A stretch of 55,449 nt of DNA from the NCBI GenBank assembly GCA_029776205.1, contig JAKOTQ010000108.1, forward strand, positions 1 through 55,449, written 5' to 3'. The DNA is from Bacillota bacterium (lineage in GTDB: Bacteria; Bacillota; UBA4882; UBA8346). A program made the translations under genes and the position numbers. Below are positions 19,150-28,565 of this stretch, piece after piece (the stretch's first letter is position 1; every line of letters begins with the position of its first letter). The notes beneath the pieces were generated by a model. That model had not been told where the DNA came from, did no database searches, and saw only the letters and a list, made by a program, of their open reading frames with translations.

Positions 19150-19167
19150 TTCCAATTATATCAACTC

Positions 19168-19190
19168 AAAGCTCCTTCGGGAGCTTTTTA
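19168..19190 (+). terminator. Terminator after GH105
   Basis: AAAGCTCC and GGAGCTTT with a TTCG tetraloop, followed by further T residues. Confidence 0.85.
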
Positions 19191-19317
19191 GTTTTAGGTA
19201 ATATTTATTTAAACTGTAGCCGATGAAAAAAAGAGGAGAAAGAATGAGTTCGAAGAATGTTTTATAGTTATTAGAATCGCTTCAAGATTATACTCGCTGG
19301 GAGGTACAGTCGGTTTG

Positions 19318-21672
19318 ATGAAATTACCGAAAGTAATGTTCAGCAACTGGTTTGTGCAACTAAAGGACAGTCTGCTGCTGATGAAAAGCGGGCATTCGAA
19401 GAATCGGCTTTTTTTCAAACTGTTACTCTCCTATTTGGCTATTCTAATGATCCCTATCGTTATCAGTTGGCTAGCTTACGGACAGGCTATTCGCGAGGCA
19501 GAAAGTTATACCAAGGCGAGTACCATGTCGATGTTAAAGCAAAGCCGGGATATTATTGACAGGCATTTGGAAGAGGTCAACCGGGTTGCTATACAGCTCG
19601 CGATGAATCAACGACTGAAAGAACTGGTAGGAGCTGGCCAGATAGATAATTATGAATTATCCCGTTTATTGACGGAATTATCTTCATATATCGTTCCCAA
19701 CAATTTTACACTTCGTTCCTGCATTTATCTTAAAAACAGCCATAACGTGCTTTATACGGATACGATCTTTAACGATCAGTTCTTTTACGACAATGTCTTC
19801 CAATATAAGGGCATAAGTTTTAAAGAGTGGCAACATATGTTATTTTCTCAGGTGCATTCGGGAGATTATTTGCCTGCTTCCAAAGTGGTCATCGAGCGGT
19901 TAAATCAGTCGGTTATAACGTATATGTTGTCGATCCCTTTTAATATTCAAAAGCGGGAAGCCGATGGCGTCATCTTTCTGTTAATCGATGAAAAGCAAGT
20001 TCATAACCTGCTGCCGAAGATCGATGTCAACAAAGGCGGTCTTGTTTATATTCTCGATGAAAACGGTAACATGATTACCCGGATTGGCAAGGGAGATCCC
20101 TTATCCCATTTCAATTTTGGGCGTAATGAAGGCTATTTGGAAACTTCCCAATTGGGTAAACCGCATATCGTGACGTATACGACTTCAGAACGAAGCGGTT
20201 GGACGTATGTTGCTGCTTTGCCTCGTGCAGTGGTTATGGCAAAAGTCCATTTTATAAAGTTATTGGCTGTTATCGTTACGTTGCTCTCGTTGATTTTTGG
20301 TTGTGTCGCTGCTTATTTCATGGCCCATAAGAACGCTGAACCGATACTGGGAATCGTCCAAATGATATCCGAATTTTTCGGTGGGGACGGCCAGGAAGTC
20401 GGTGATTATGATTATTTGACCGGTAAAGTATCGGAATTGATATCCAATAATAACTTATTGAAATCTGATTTGAAAAAACAGGCGTCGATGGCGACTGCTA
20501 TCTTCTTTGACCGGTTGCTGAAAGGCGGTTTTAAAAGTAGCGAAGAGATGGAAGTTTTCTCCAAGTATGTCGGTGTTGATTTTGCTGGAAAGAAATTACT
20601 TGCAGTTATCCTGCGGATGTATGATTCCAGTGAATTGTTGAGCGGGGATATTTTAAAAGAGTTGGATATGACCAAGGTCTTGATTAAGGATACATTGAAG
20701 CGTGTATTACGGGATGACGCTTTTATGTCGGATTTGGATGAAAACCATATCGCTATTTTAATGATGTTGCCGGAAGATCATGAGAATTCTTATGTTAAAG
20801 CCGAACGGGTGATGAATGAAATCTATTTTGAAATGTATAGCCGTTACCGGATTCAATTGACGTTTGCTGCCGGGAATATCTGTTCAAATATGGGCGAAGT
20901 CAGTCAATCCTTTGAACAAGCCAGAGATGCAGCTGGCTATATAGGTAAAGAGAAAGGCCGAAAGATCCTTTGGTATCATGAATTACCAAAACAAAGTGAA
21001 GGTTATTATTACTCCCTCGATTTGGAAACCCGGTTGATGAATTCAACGAAAGCCGGTGATCTACAGGAGGTTGAACGGTATCTTAACATTATACGTGAGG
21101 AAAACTATGAGAAACGGACCCTTACTCCGGAGATGTTGAACTTGTTGGCTTGGGAGATGCGGGGGACGCTGGTTAAACTCAAAAATCAGGTGGAGTTTAA
21201 TCCGGCCATTTTGGAAGCCATTGATAAGCTGAATAACTCAGCCAAGCCCTTTGGAGAGTTTTTCAATGATATCACAGAGGTTTACCGGCAGATCTGCCAG
21301 TGTATGGACAGTCAAAAGCGCAGTCATAATATTAACCTTAAAAATAAGATGATCGAGTTTATCAGCCAGACTTCATCTGATGCTTCGCTTAGTCTGTCGA
21401 CGGTTGCTACGAAATTTGGCCTGACCGAATCATATATTTCGCAATTTTTTAAAGAGCAAACGGGTCAAAACTTCTCCAGCTATCTGGAGAAGATTCGGAT
21501 GGAACATGCTTGCGATCTGTTAACCAATTCGGATATGCCGATCAACGAAATTGCCCAGTGTGTTGGGTATTACAGCGATCAAGTCTTCCGGCGGGCTTTC
21601 AAAAGGTATCATGGCATGACCCCCAATGAGTTCCGGATATTGATGAAATCAAAAGAGATGGATGCAGTATAA
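19318..21672 (+). CDS. Membrane-anchored AraC-family regulator
   Basis: A 784-residue regulator: transmembrane segment at about residues 28-50, extracellular sensor domain (about 50-295), second transmembrane segment (about 300-325), cytoplasmic linker and a C-terminal AraC helix-turn-helix pair (about 690-780, with SLSTVATKFGLTESYISQFFKEQTG and INEIAQCVGYYSDQVFRRAFKR blocks). This layout is common for regulators beside glycan-use genes in Bacillota. It directly follows GH105, so it probably senses an external pectin product and controls these genes (inference). GGGAGG lies 13 bases before ATG 19318; TTG 19315 is an alternative. Confidence 0.88.
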   Translation: MKLPKVMFSNWFVQLKDSLLLMKSGHSKNRLFFKLLLSYLAILMIPIVISWLAYGQAIREAESYTKASTMSMLKQSRDIIDRHLEEVNRVAIQLAMNQRLKELVGAGQIDNYELSRLLTELSSYIVPNNFTLRSCIYLKNSHNVLYTDTIFNDQFFYDNVFQYKGISFKEWQHMLFSQVHSGDYLPASKVVIERLNQSVITYMLSIPFNIQKREADGVIFLLIDEKQVHNLLPKIDVNKGGLVYILDENGNMITRIGKGDPLSHFNFGRNEGYLETSQLGKPHIVTYTTSERSGWTYVAALPRAVVMAKVHFIKLLAVIVTLLSLIFGCVAAYFMAHKNAEPILGIVQMISEFFGGDGQEVGDYDYLTGKVSELISNNNLLKSDLKKQASMATAIFFDRLLKGGFKSSEEMEVFSKYVGVDFAGKKLLAVILRMYDSSELLSGDILKELDMTKVLIKDTLKRVLRDDAFMSDLDENHIAILMMLPEDHENSYVKAERVMNEIYFEMYSRYRIQLTFAAGNICSNMGEVSQSFEQARDAAGYIGKEKGRKILWYHELPKQSEGYYYSLDLETRLMNSTKAGDLQEVERYLNIIREENYEKRTLTPEMLNLLAWEMRGTLVKLKNQVEFNPAILEAIDKLNNSAKPFGEFFNDITEVYRQICQCMDSQKRSHNINLKNKMIEFISQTSSDASLSLSTVATKFGLTESYISQFFKEQTGQNFSSYLEKIRMEHACDLLTNSDMPINEIAQCVGYYSDQVFRRAFKRYHGMTPNEFRILMKSKEMDAV

Positions 21673-21684
21673 AATTAAGGTTTG

Positions 21685-21722
21685 GGGTTTCCAGGTATTA
21701 GGTTCTGGGTTCTAGGTTTAGG
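21685..21722. repeat. Degenerate heptad array 4
   Basis: AGGTATT (21693), AGGTTCT (21700), GGGTTCT (21707) and AGGTTTA (21714) in perfect 7-base register, running straight into the hairpin at 21724. Confidence 0.75.
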
Positions 21723-21723
21723 T

Positions 21724-21757
21724 GGGAACGCATATATGCGTTCCCTTATTTTTTTAT
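21724..21757 (+). terminator. Terminator after the AraC regulator, GGAACGC-type hairpin
   Basis: GGGAACGCATA pairs perfectly with TATGCGTTCCC and is followed by TTATTTTTTTA. The outer arm recurs in the hairpin at 31783. Confidence 0.8.
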
Positions 21758-22023
21758 AGGGAAAAGTGAACAGTTCACAGATTGTGTATGAGGAGCGAGG
21801 CATGAGTATATTGGTAGTTTTTAGATTATTTGGTTCACAGTACACAGTTATCAACGGTGAACTGTAAGACTGTGGGAAACTTCTGACTCCTGTCTTATCT
21901 CTGACTCCTTCTAGAATCTGCTTTTCTGATCATAGAACCAGTACCTAGTTTTCCTGATTCATCTTCTAGATTGGACAGCATTCCCATATATTTTTAAGGA
22001 TAGCGTTCACGAGGAGGATGGAG
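21758..22023. repeat. Heptad array 5 and leader before ylbJ
   Basis: The stretch from 21673 to 22023 has no gene. From about 21775 it holds words such as TTCACAG and TACACAG (21834-21847) and CTGACTC with CTGTCTT-like units (21887-21915), a looser version of the 7-base pattern. No convincing promoter was found; CATATATT near 21986 could be a sporulation-type -10 box, but no matching -35 is visible. Confidence 0.5.
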
Positions 22024-23253
22024 ATGCAGATAGTGATCTTGAAAAAAGTCAATATATTGTTGGGAGCGGCACTCATATCCATACTTACCTTTTCATTGGT
22101 ACTTTATCCGGAGGAAGGGGTTCGGGCAGCAACAGGAGGGCTCAAAATCTTTTGGGAAGTAGTATTTCCTTCTTTGCTCCCCTTTTTTGTGCTGTCAGAG
22201 ATTTTGTTGGGAATGGGAGTGGTTCATTTTATCGGTGTGTTACTGGAGCCGCTGATGCGACCGCTCTTTAATGTGCCAGGAGTTGGCGCCTTTGCCTTGT
22301 CCATGGGGTTGGCTGCCGGTTATCCCATGGATGCGGTGCTTACCGGGAAATTTCGTCGTAGCGGTATGTGTACCCGCATTGAAGGTGAGCGTTTACTCTC
22401 TTTTACCAATACGGCGGATCCGTTGTTCATTTTTGGGGCGGTAGCGGTTGGTATGTTTGGCCTGCCTGATCTGGGAATGGTACTGGCCATAGCCCATTAT
22501 ACGTCCAGTTTTACTGTAGGGTTTATCTTCAAGTATTATGGCTACGGTTCAGAGCAAAAGACCCCCGAATCACAGGAAAGTTATCAGGGAGGAATTATCC
22601 GAAGGGCAGTCAGAGCGTTAATCAAAGCGCGAAAAGAGGATGGTCGGACGTTTGGACAATTGATGGGAGATTCTGTTAAGGAATCGGTGAACACCTTATT
22701 GATGATCGGCGGATTTATCATGTTATTTTCAGTTTTGGTGAAGATGTTGGAAACCTTCGGCTTGCTCGCTCTGATCACTCCGCCCATTGGTGCCTTCCTT
22801 AAACTGTGTGGCTTAGATCCGGCAATGGCAGCCTCATTGTTCAATGGCATATTGGAGATTGACCTTGGAACCATGGCGGCAGGACGGGCAGCAGCCCCGT
22901 TGACAGACCGATTGGTCATTGCCAGCTGGATCATTGCTTGGAGCGGGTTGTGTGTTCATGGGCAGGTGGCTAGCGTGATTCATGATACAGATATCCGTAT
23001 GGGGCCTTATATGGTTGCTCGGATGCTCCACGGCATTTTTGCAGCTTGGTATACTTGGTTGTTATTAGGCCCTCTCGCTGTGGTCAAAGGGATAGTCGGA
23101 AAGAGCCTCCCGGTAGCACAAGGGTTTCATCCCCTGGATCGGGTGGTCTTGTCGGGGAAGCAGATGGCTGCTGTTTTAGGGATCCTGATCATCGCATCGT
23201 TGGTCATTCACTGGTTTAAACGCTATCGGATCGTTTATTTTAAGAAAAAATGA
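22024..23253 (+). CDS. ylbJ: Sporulation integral membrane protein YlbJ
   Basis: A 409-residue polytopic membrane protein with the YlbJ signatures VVFPSLLPFFVLSEIL, GLAAGYPMDAVLTG, FTNTADPLFIFGAVAVGMF and nucleoside-transporter/gate-like segments. In Bacillus YlbJ is made in the mother cell under sigma-E and is needed for normal spores. GAGGAGG touches ATG 22018 and is 6 bases before ATG 22024, so 22024 is preferred. Good evidence that the organism sporulates. Confidence 0.93.
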   Translation: MQIVILKKVNILLGAALISILTFSLVLYPEEGVRAATGGLKIFWEVVFPSLLPFFVLSEILLGMGVVHFIGVLLEPLMRPLFNVPGVGAFALSMGLAAGYPMDAVLTGKFRRSGMCTRIEGERLLSFTNTADPLFIFGAVAVGMFGLPDLGMVLAIAHYTSSFTVGFIFKYYGYGSEQKTPESQESYQGGIIRRAVRALIKARKEDGRTFGQLMGDSVKESVNTLLMIGGFIMLFSVLVKMLETFGLLALITPPIGAFLKLCGLDPAMAASLFNGILEIDLGTMAAGRAAAPLTDRLVIASWIIAWSGLCVHGQVASVIHDTDIRMGPYMVARMLHGIFAAWYTWLLLGPLAVVKGIVGKSLPVAQGFHPLDRVVLSGKQMAAVLGILIIASLVIHWFKRYRIVYFKKK

Positions 23254-23379
23254 GCGGCCTTTGCTGATCATGTATACATTATTATTCATTTTTTGGAGAG
23301 GATTGGATGTTGGCAGTGTTGAAATAAATGTAAGTTAATTATGAGTAATGAGAAAATTTTGGGATGGGTGGGTGACCTT

Positions 23380-24765
23380 ATGTTAGCCTTTAGCAAACGT
23401 AGCAATACTTTGGAACAGACTGAATACATATATACGCTTCAGGATGTTTCGGAACCGCATTTATACCGATATTTGTTCAATTATGAAGAAGTGCCGAAGG
23501 TTCCTTTCAATCATCGGCATGTACCAATGCGCCCGCCTGAAAATATTTGGATAACCGATTCTACTTTCCGTGACGGGCAACAAGCTCGGGAACCTTACAC
23601 GGTCAAGCAGATTGTCGATCTTTATAAATTCCTGCATCGGTTGGGTGGGCCGAAAGGGATTATTCGCCAGACGGAGTTCTTTTTATATAGTAAAAAGGAT
23701 AAAGAGGCTGTCAACCGATGCATGGAACTGGGGTATGAATATCCGGAGATCACCTCTTGGATCCGGGCTGTCAAAGAAGATTTCCAACTGGTTAAAGAGA
23801 TGGGTTTGAAGGAAACCGGTATTTTAGCCAGTTGTTCCGATTATCATATATTTAAGAAGCTTAAGATGACTCGGAAGCAGGCCATGGAGCAGTTCCTCTC
23901 CATCGTGAAGAGCGCATTGGAGATTGGAATAGTGCCTCGGGTTCATTTGGAGGATATTACTCGGGCCGATTTCTACGGCTTCGTGGTTCCTTTTGCCATC
24001 GAGTTAATGAAATTATCGGAAGAAAGCAAGATTCCGATTAAAATTCGGGCTTGCGATACGTTGGGCTTTGGAGTGAGCTATCCCGGAGTGGCCTTGCCTC
24101 GCAGCGTACCAGGAATTATCTATGGGTTATGGCATCATGCGGGTGTCCCGTCCGAACAATTGGAATGGCATGGGCATAATGATTTTTATAAAGCGGTGAC
24201 CAATTCGGCCACTGCCTGGCTTTATGGCTGTTCCGGGGTCAACTGTACCTTGTTGGGGATTGGAGAACGGACCGGTAATTGTCCCTTGGAGGCGATGGTC
24301 TTCGAGTATGCATCCTTACGAGGAACCTTGGATGGAATGGATACAACCGTCATTACGGAGATCGCTGATTATTATACCCGGGAAATCGGTTATCACATCC
24401 CACCGATGACTCCGTTGGTCGGTAAGGAATTTAATTTTACCCGGTCCGGGATCCATGCGGACGGATTATTGAAGGATGAGGAGATTTATAATATCTTCAA
24501 TACGGAAAAACTGCTCAACAGGAAAGTGGTGGTAGCGGTCAATGAACATTCCGGTGCTGCCGGGATTGCTCATTGGGTGAACAGTTATTTCAATTTGAAA
24601 GATGAGCGGAAATTGGAAAAACGCGATCCCCGCCTGCAGAAATTGAAGGAATGGGTCGACCGGCAGTATGAAGTAGGCCGGAATACAGTGATTGGCGATC
24701 ATGAGTTGGTTGCGGTGATTCAAGCGGAGATTCCGGAGCTCTGGGAAGAACTCAATCGTCGCTAA
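23380..24765 (+). CDS. Isopropylmalate synthase-family enzyme, Re-citrate synthase-like
   Basis: A 461-residue HMGL-like acyl-transferase. The metal/CoA signature ITDSTFRDGQQAR is at the start of the barrel; metal ligands fall in HGHND; ERTGNCPLE and GIHADG complete the DRE-TIM pattern. The N-terminal block SEPHLYRYLFNYEEVPKVPFN resembles the clostridial (Re)-citrate synthases rather than LeuA, so it may condense acetyl-CoA with oxaloacetate. No leuB/leuC genes are nearby. The start at ATG 23380 is favoured by GGTGGGTGA 4 bases upstream; ATG 23341 is an upstream in-frame option. Confidence 0.75.
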   Translation: MLAFSKRSNTLEQTEYIYTLQDVSEPHLYRYLFNYEEVPKVPFNHRHVPMRPPENIWITDSTFRDGQQAREPYTVKQIVDLYKFLHRLGGPKGIIRQTEFFLYSKKDKEAVNRCMELGYEYPEITSWIRAVKEDFQLVKEMGLKETGILASCSDYHIFKKLKMTRKQAMEQFLSIVKSALEIGIVPRVHLEDITRADFYGFVVPFAIELMKLSEESKIPIKIRACDTLGFGVSYPGVALPRSVPGIIYGLWHHAGVPSEQLEWHGHNDFYKAVTNSATAWLYGCSGVNCTLLGIGERTGNCPLEAMVFEYASLRGTLDGMDTTVITEIADYYTREIGYHIPPMTPLVGKEFNFTRSGIHADGLLKDEEIYNIFNTEKLLNRKVVVAVNEHSGAAGIAHWVNSYFNLKDERKLEKRDPRLQKLKEWVDRQYEVGRNTVIGDHELVAVIQAEIPELWEELNRR

Positions 24766-24786
24766 TCAAATCCATCGTTGATATTG

Positions 24787-24809
24787 AAACCCGCGAAAGC
24801 GGGTTTTTT
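24787..24809 (+). terminator. Terminator after the citrate synthase-like gene
   Basis: AAACCCGC and GCGGGTTT with a GAAA tetraloop, then TTT. Confidence 0.88.
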
Positions 24810-25056
24810 CATATTATGATAGCGAATATATTTTCCTGAAAAAGCTGGAATGTATGTTTCCGAAAGTGGATGGCAACAATTAACTGTAGGAAAAGCGGGG
24901 TTACCAGCGAATGTTTAAAAAACTGCAACAATTTCCTGTAAATCCATTGAATTCTTCGGATGGCATTTTTCTGAGGGACAGTTGATTTTGGCAGCAGGAA
25001 AAGGAGTTTTGCAAAAAATCGGCTACAGATTGGAATGAACCCGAAAATGAGGGGGT
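24810..25056. other. Intergenic stretch, nothing assigned
   Basis: About 250 bases of AT-rich sequence before the RlpA-like gene. I see no ORF with a binding site, no convincing promoter and no heptad array. Confidence 0.5.
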
Positions 25057-25785
25057 ATGCTAAACGATATGAGAAAACCGGTTCTATTTTTAACAGTGTT
25101 GCTTCTTATATTTCTCGTGAATCCAGCACTCAAGGCAGAGGCTGCTGCAGATATCTTCTCTTATGTTTCAGGGAAGTCAGGGTTTGTAGTGATCAATCAA
25201 CAACCTGCCATTCAACTCAGTGGTACATATAACGGTCTTACCGTAGCTCAACGGATAAAACTGGTGGAGACCAGATTGGAAAAGATCGCAGCAACCGGTG
25301 GAATTCAGTCTGACTTATTAAAAATTACGGAACGAAATGGCCACCTTGGACTTACGTATAAAGGGGAATGGTTGGTCCTGGCGGATCCGGCCAGTGCTTA
25401 TATTCAAAAGACGACTCAAGACCAATTGGCCGAACGGTGGCGCAAGACTCTTGTTTCATTGCTGCCTAATATTTCAGAACATTATCGGGTTGTTGATAGC
25501 ATGGTTGGTATTGCTTCCTGGTATGGCAAAGAGTTTCGCGGGCGTAAAACTGCCAATGGCGAACGTTATGATGAACGTAAATATACAGCTGCTCACCGTA
25601 GTCTGAAATTTGGCACTCGGGTTCGTGTGACGAACTTGGCCAACAATTTATCGGTTATTGTCATCATTAATGATCGGGGGCCGTGGGTAAAAAACCGATT
25701 GATCGATCTGTCATGGGCTGCAGCCCAGGCCATTGGGATCCGGGGAATCGCTCAGGTTAAAGTCGAAGTACTTTCGAAGGATTAA
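25057..25785 (+). CDS. RlpA-like double-psi beta-barrel protein
   Basis: A 242-residue exported protein. A signal peptide (MRKPVLFL... to KAEAAA) and a middle domain of unknown type are followed by a C-terminal RlpA domain (about residues 145-242: GIASWYGKEFRGRKTANGE, TAAHRSLKFGTRVRV, IVIINDRGPW, IDLSWAAAQAIGI). The Asp of INDRGP and the His of AAHRSL match the catalytic residues of RlpA and expansin-like lytic enzymes that cut peptidoglycan glycan strands. GAGGGGG is almost in contact with ATG 25057; ATG 25069 is possible. Confidence 0.85.
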   Translation: MLNDMRKPVLFLTVLLLIFLVNPALKAEAAADIFSYVSGKSGFVVINQQPAIQLSGTYNGLTVAQRIKLVETRLEKIAATGGIQSDLLKITERNGHLGLTYKGEWLVLADPASAYIQKTTQDQLAERWRKTLVSLLPNISEHYRVVDSMVGIASWYGKEFRGRKTANGERYDERKYTAAHRSLKFGTRVRVTNLANNLSVIVIINDRGPWVKNRLIDLSWAAAQAIGIRGIAQVKVEVLSKD

Positions 25786-25797
25786 GGTGATTGGGAC

Positions 25798-26691
25798 GTG
25801 AAGAGAGCGGCAATAGTTATCTTGACCTTATTTGTTTGGACTTCATCTGTTTTGGCAGCGACCGTCCGGGAGTCGAAAATCATTTCCTATGGAAAGGATC
25901 TGACCTCTGAAGAACGGATCCTTATCTTTCGGGAGATGCCCCTGCCGGATGATGTCAAATCCGAAGATATTAAAAGTATCGAAGTGACCAATGAGGAAGA
26001 ATGGAAACTCCTTAAAGGGTTGGTTCCGGATGATGAAATTGGAACCAAAGCTATTTCTTCGGTATATGTTGAGAAATTGGATGCTGGCGAAGGTTTAAAA
26101 GTAGAGACCAAAAATCTTACCTTTGTGACGCCGCAGATGATGGCCAATGCTTTAGTCACTGCCGGAGTTCGTGATGCCCGGATTTATGCGACGGCTCCCC
26201 GGGAAGTCTCGGGAACTGCTGCACTTACTGGGATTTACAAAGCCATCGAAGCTTTGACCGGGAAAGCATTATCCTCGACAGCTAAGCAATTGGCTGCCCG
26301 GGAATTGATCCAAACCGGTAATTTAGGGGAAAGAGTCGGCAAAGAAAAGGCTGCGGTATTAGTGGAGCGTTCTAAAGAACGGATCGTTGAGGCAAAAAAT
26401 GCAACGACGAAGATGGTTGAGGAGATCGTCACTGATACGGCCAAAGAGCAAAATATCACCTTGACTGAGTCTGAAAAGAAAGAACTGATCGAAATCCTGA
26501 TTCAGGTGAAAAAATCCAATTTGGGTATTAATGAGTTGAAGACCCAGTTGAAAAACTTTGAGCCTGCAGAGGAAGAGAAAAAAGAGAAGGATGAGCCTGA
26601 TTCATGGTTTGATCGGGTGATCCAATTTATCAGCTCCATCATTGACCGGATTTTTTCCTTTGCGGGCCGGTTTTTTAGGTTCAAACGTTAG
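25798..26691 (+). CDS. DUF1002 exported protein
   Basis: A 297-residue protein with a signal peptide (residues 1-20, SSVLAAT) and a DUF1002 domain (SYGKDLTSEERI, TPQMMANALVTAGVRDARIYATAPREVSGTAAL). The C-terminal third is charged (EEEKKEKDEPDSW) and ends in an amphipathic hydrophobic segment, IIDRIFSFAGRFFRFKR, that may bind membrane. Function unknown. GTG 25798 has AAGGTGA overlapping the previous stop, so it is coupled to the RlpA-like gene. Confidence 0.85.
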   Translation: MKRAAIVILTLFVWTSSVLAATVRESKIISYGKDLTSEERILIFREMPLPDDVKSEDIKSIEVTNEEEWKLLKGLVPDDEIGTKAISSVYVEKLDAGEGLKVETKNLTFVTPQMMANALVTAGVRDARIYATAPREVSGTAALTGIYKAIEALTGKALSSTAKQLAARELIQTGNLGERVGKEKAAVLVERSKERIVEAKNATTKMVEEIVTDTAKEQNITLTESEKKELIEILIQVKKSNLGINELKTQLKNFEPAEEEKKEKDEPDSWFDRVIQFISSIIDRIFSFAGRFFRFKR

Positions 26692-26706
26692 TTAAAGGGT
26701 TGGGAG

Positions 26707-26735
26707 TTGCGTTTAAGGGGAGTATTTTATATAAT
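26707..26735 (+). promoter_or_regulatory. Sigma-A promoter of the cysS T-box leader
   Basis: TTGCGT (26707-26712), a 17-base spacer and TATAAT (26730-26735). A second TATAAT overlaps at 26735-26740. Confidence 0.7.
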
Positions 26736-26767
26736 ATAATAACAATAATCTTTTTCCATATCTTAAC

Positions 26768-26992
26768 GCGATGACGGGGATCGGGTTCTGATGATGTATC
26801 CAGAGAGGGCAGAGATGGTGTAAACTGCCTTGCAGATTCAGAAACTATTGCACCCCGGAGTGATTGAATGAATGCAGTAATTCAATTCGGTTCAGCCCGT
26901 TACCGCTGATTTGAGGGAGGCCTAAGGGCCTAATCAGAGTGGAACCGCGAAGAACCTTCGTCTCTGGAGTATGAGATGAGGGTTTTTGTTTT
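26768..26992 (+). promoter_or_regulatory. T-box riboswitch (Cys) controlling cysS
   Basis: The basal stem I pairs CGGGG (26775-26779) with CCCCG (26853-26857). The specifier TGC (26849-26851, Cys) comes just before the 3' strand and is followed by A, as expected. The distal AGAGAGGG loop of stem I is at 26802. The T-box motif AGAGTGGAACCGCG is at 26936-26949; the common form is AGGGTGGNACCGCG, so one base differs. The attenuator is AACCTTCGTCTC (26953-26964) with GAGATGAGGGTT (26973-26984) and a T-run. Uncharged tRNA-Cys would favour read-through into cysS. Confidence 0.93.
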
Positions 26993-27070
26993 AGAGTTCA
27001 TGAACAACGTTATCGACGGGATGAATGTTTAGAAAGGTTTGAGCAAGGTTAAGGATAAAGGAGGATTCTT

Positions 27071-28504
27071 ATGAAAGTATTTAATACGTTAACCCGGACT
27101 AAAGAGGAGTTTGTTCCGCGAAAACCGGGCGAGGTCAGTATTTATGTGTGTGGGATCACACCTTACAATTATGCGCATATCGGTAACTCCCGTCCGGCAG
27201 TATTTTGGGATTGTGTCCGCCGTTATTTGATTTACCGCGGATATAAAGTACATTTCATTCAAAATTTCACGGATGTGGACGACAAGATCATCAATCGTGC
27301 TGCCCAACTGGGGAAAGAACCGCTGCAATTGTCCGAAGAGTATGCCCGAATTTATCTGGAAGATTTACAGAAGTTAGGTGTTATGCCGGCGGACCGTTAT
27401 CCGAAGGTATCTGAACATATCCCGGAAATTATCGAGATGATTAAGACGCTGGTCGAGAAAGGTTTTGCCTATGAAGCCAATGGAGATGTATATTACGAGG
27501 TGGGTCGGTTTGACGAGTATGGAAAATTGTCTGGCCGTAATTTGGATGAACTCCAGGCCGGTGCCCGGGTGGAAGTGAATGAAGCCAAACGGAATCCCAT
27601 GGATTTTGCCCTGTGGAAGGCAGCCAAACCTGGAGAGATCGCCTGGGATTCACCTTGGGGCCCGGGACGGCCGGGTTGGCATATTGAATGCTCGGCCATG
27701 TCTCTGAAATATCTGGGTGGCGGCTTTGATATGCATGGTGGCGGTGAGGATTTGGTTTTCCCCCATCATGAAAACGAGGTAGCCCAGTCCGAGGCTTATC
27801 TCGGTTCCCAATTTGCCCGTTACTGGCTGCATAATGCTTTCGTGACGGTGAGCGGGGAACGGATGGGCAAGTCCATGGGAAATTTCTCGACTATTCGGGA
27901 TGTGATCGAAAAGTATCCTCCGAAAGTGGTCCGTTTTTGGTTGGTCGGCACTCATTACCGCAATCCTATCGGCTTTGGCGAAGAAGAGCTAAATGCAGCC
28001 GCAAAGGGATTGGAACGGTTGGAAACTGCCAGGTTTAACTGGACTCATTTACTTAATCAACCGGCCATATCAGGGAAATCCGATGAGGAAATGATCCAAA
28101 CGATCCGGAAACGAATCGGCCAAACCCGGGACGAATTTGTAGCCGGGATGGATGATGATTTCAATACGCCTCAAGCATTAGCCAGTTTATATGAGTTAGT
28201 CCGGGAAGTGAACCGATGGATTCAGGAGAAGGAATTCCAGTTAACCGAAGAGAACCAGCAGGTTTTAACGGAAGCTTTATCAACCTTAGACGAACTGGGC
28301 GGCATTTTAGGATTATTCCTGGAGGAAGCGTCGACGAGTCCTGATCAATCCGATACTGCCGAAATCGAAGCCCTAATTGCCCAAAGAACTCAGGCGAAAA
28401 AGGAGAAGAACTGGGCTTTAGCTGATCAAATCCGGGATCAGCTGAAAGAAAGAGGAATTATCCTTGAAGATACGCCCCAGGGAGTACGGTGGCGGAGAGA
28501 ATAA
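27071..28504 (+). CDS. cysS: Cysteinyl-tRNA synthetase
   Basis: A 477-residue class I aminoacyl-tRNA synthetase. The HIGH-like motif is HIGN (YNYAHIGNSRP); zinc ligands are Cys27, the Cys of HIECS and the His/Glu of FPHHENE. The usual KMSKS is RMGKS here (GERMGKSMGNF), a noticeable variant that keeps the second Lys. The C-terminal DALR and anticodon regions are present. AAGGAGG precedes ATG 27071. Expression is set by the Cys T-box upstream. Confidence 0.97.
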   Translation: MKVFNTLTRTKEEFVPRKPGEVSIYVCGITPYNYAHIGNSRPAVFWDCVRRYLIYRGYKVHFIQNFTDVDDKIINRAAQLGKEPLQLSEEYARIYLEDLQKLGVMPADRYPKVSEHIPEIIEMIKTLVEKGFAYEANGDVYYEVGRFDEYGKLSGRNLDELQAGARVEVNEAKRNPMDFALWKAAKPGEIAWDSPWGPGRPGWHIECSAMSLKYLGGGFDMHGGGEDLVFPHHENEVAQSEAYLGSQFARYWLHNAFVTVSGERMGKSMGNFSTIRDVIEKYPPKVVRFWLVGTHYRNPIGFGEEELNAAAKGLERLETARFNWTHLLNQPAISGKSDEEMIQTIRKRIGQTRDEFVAGMDDDFNTPQALASLYELVREVNRWIQEKEFQLTEENQQVLTEALSTLDELGGILGLFLEEASTSPDQSDTAEIEALIAQRTQAKKEKNWALADQIRDQLKERGIILEDTPQGVRWRRE

Positions 28505-28565
28505 ATAGGATGAATACTATATTTCGCTGGAATCAGCATTTATTACGGTTCTGAAAGGAGCAGTC

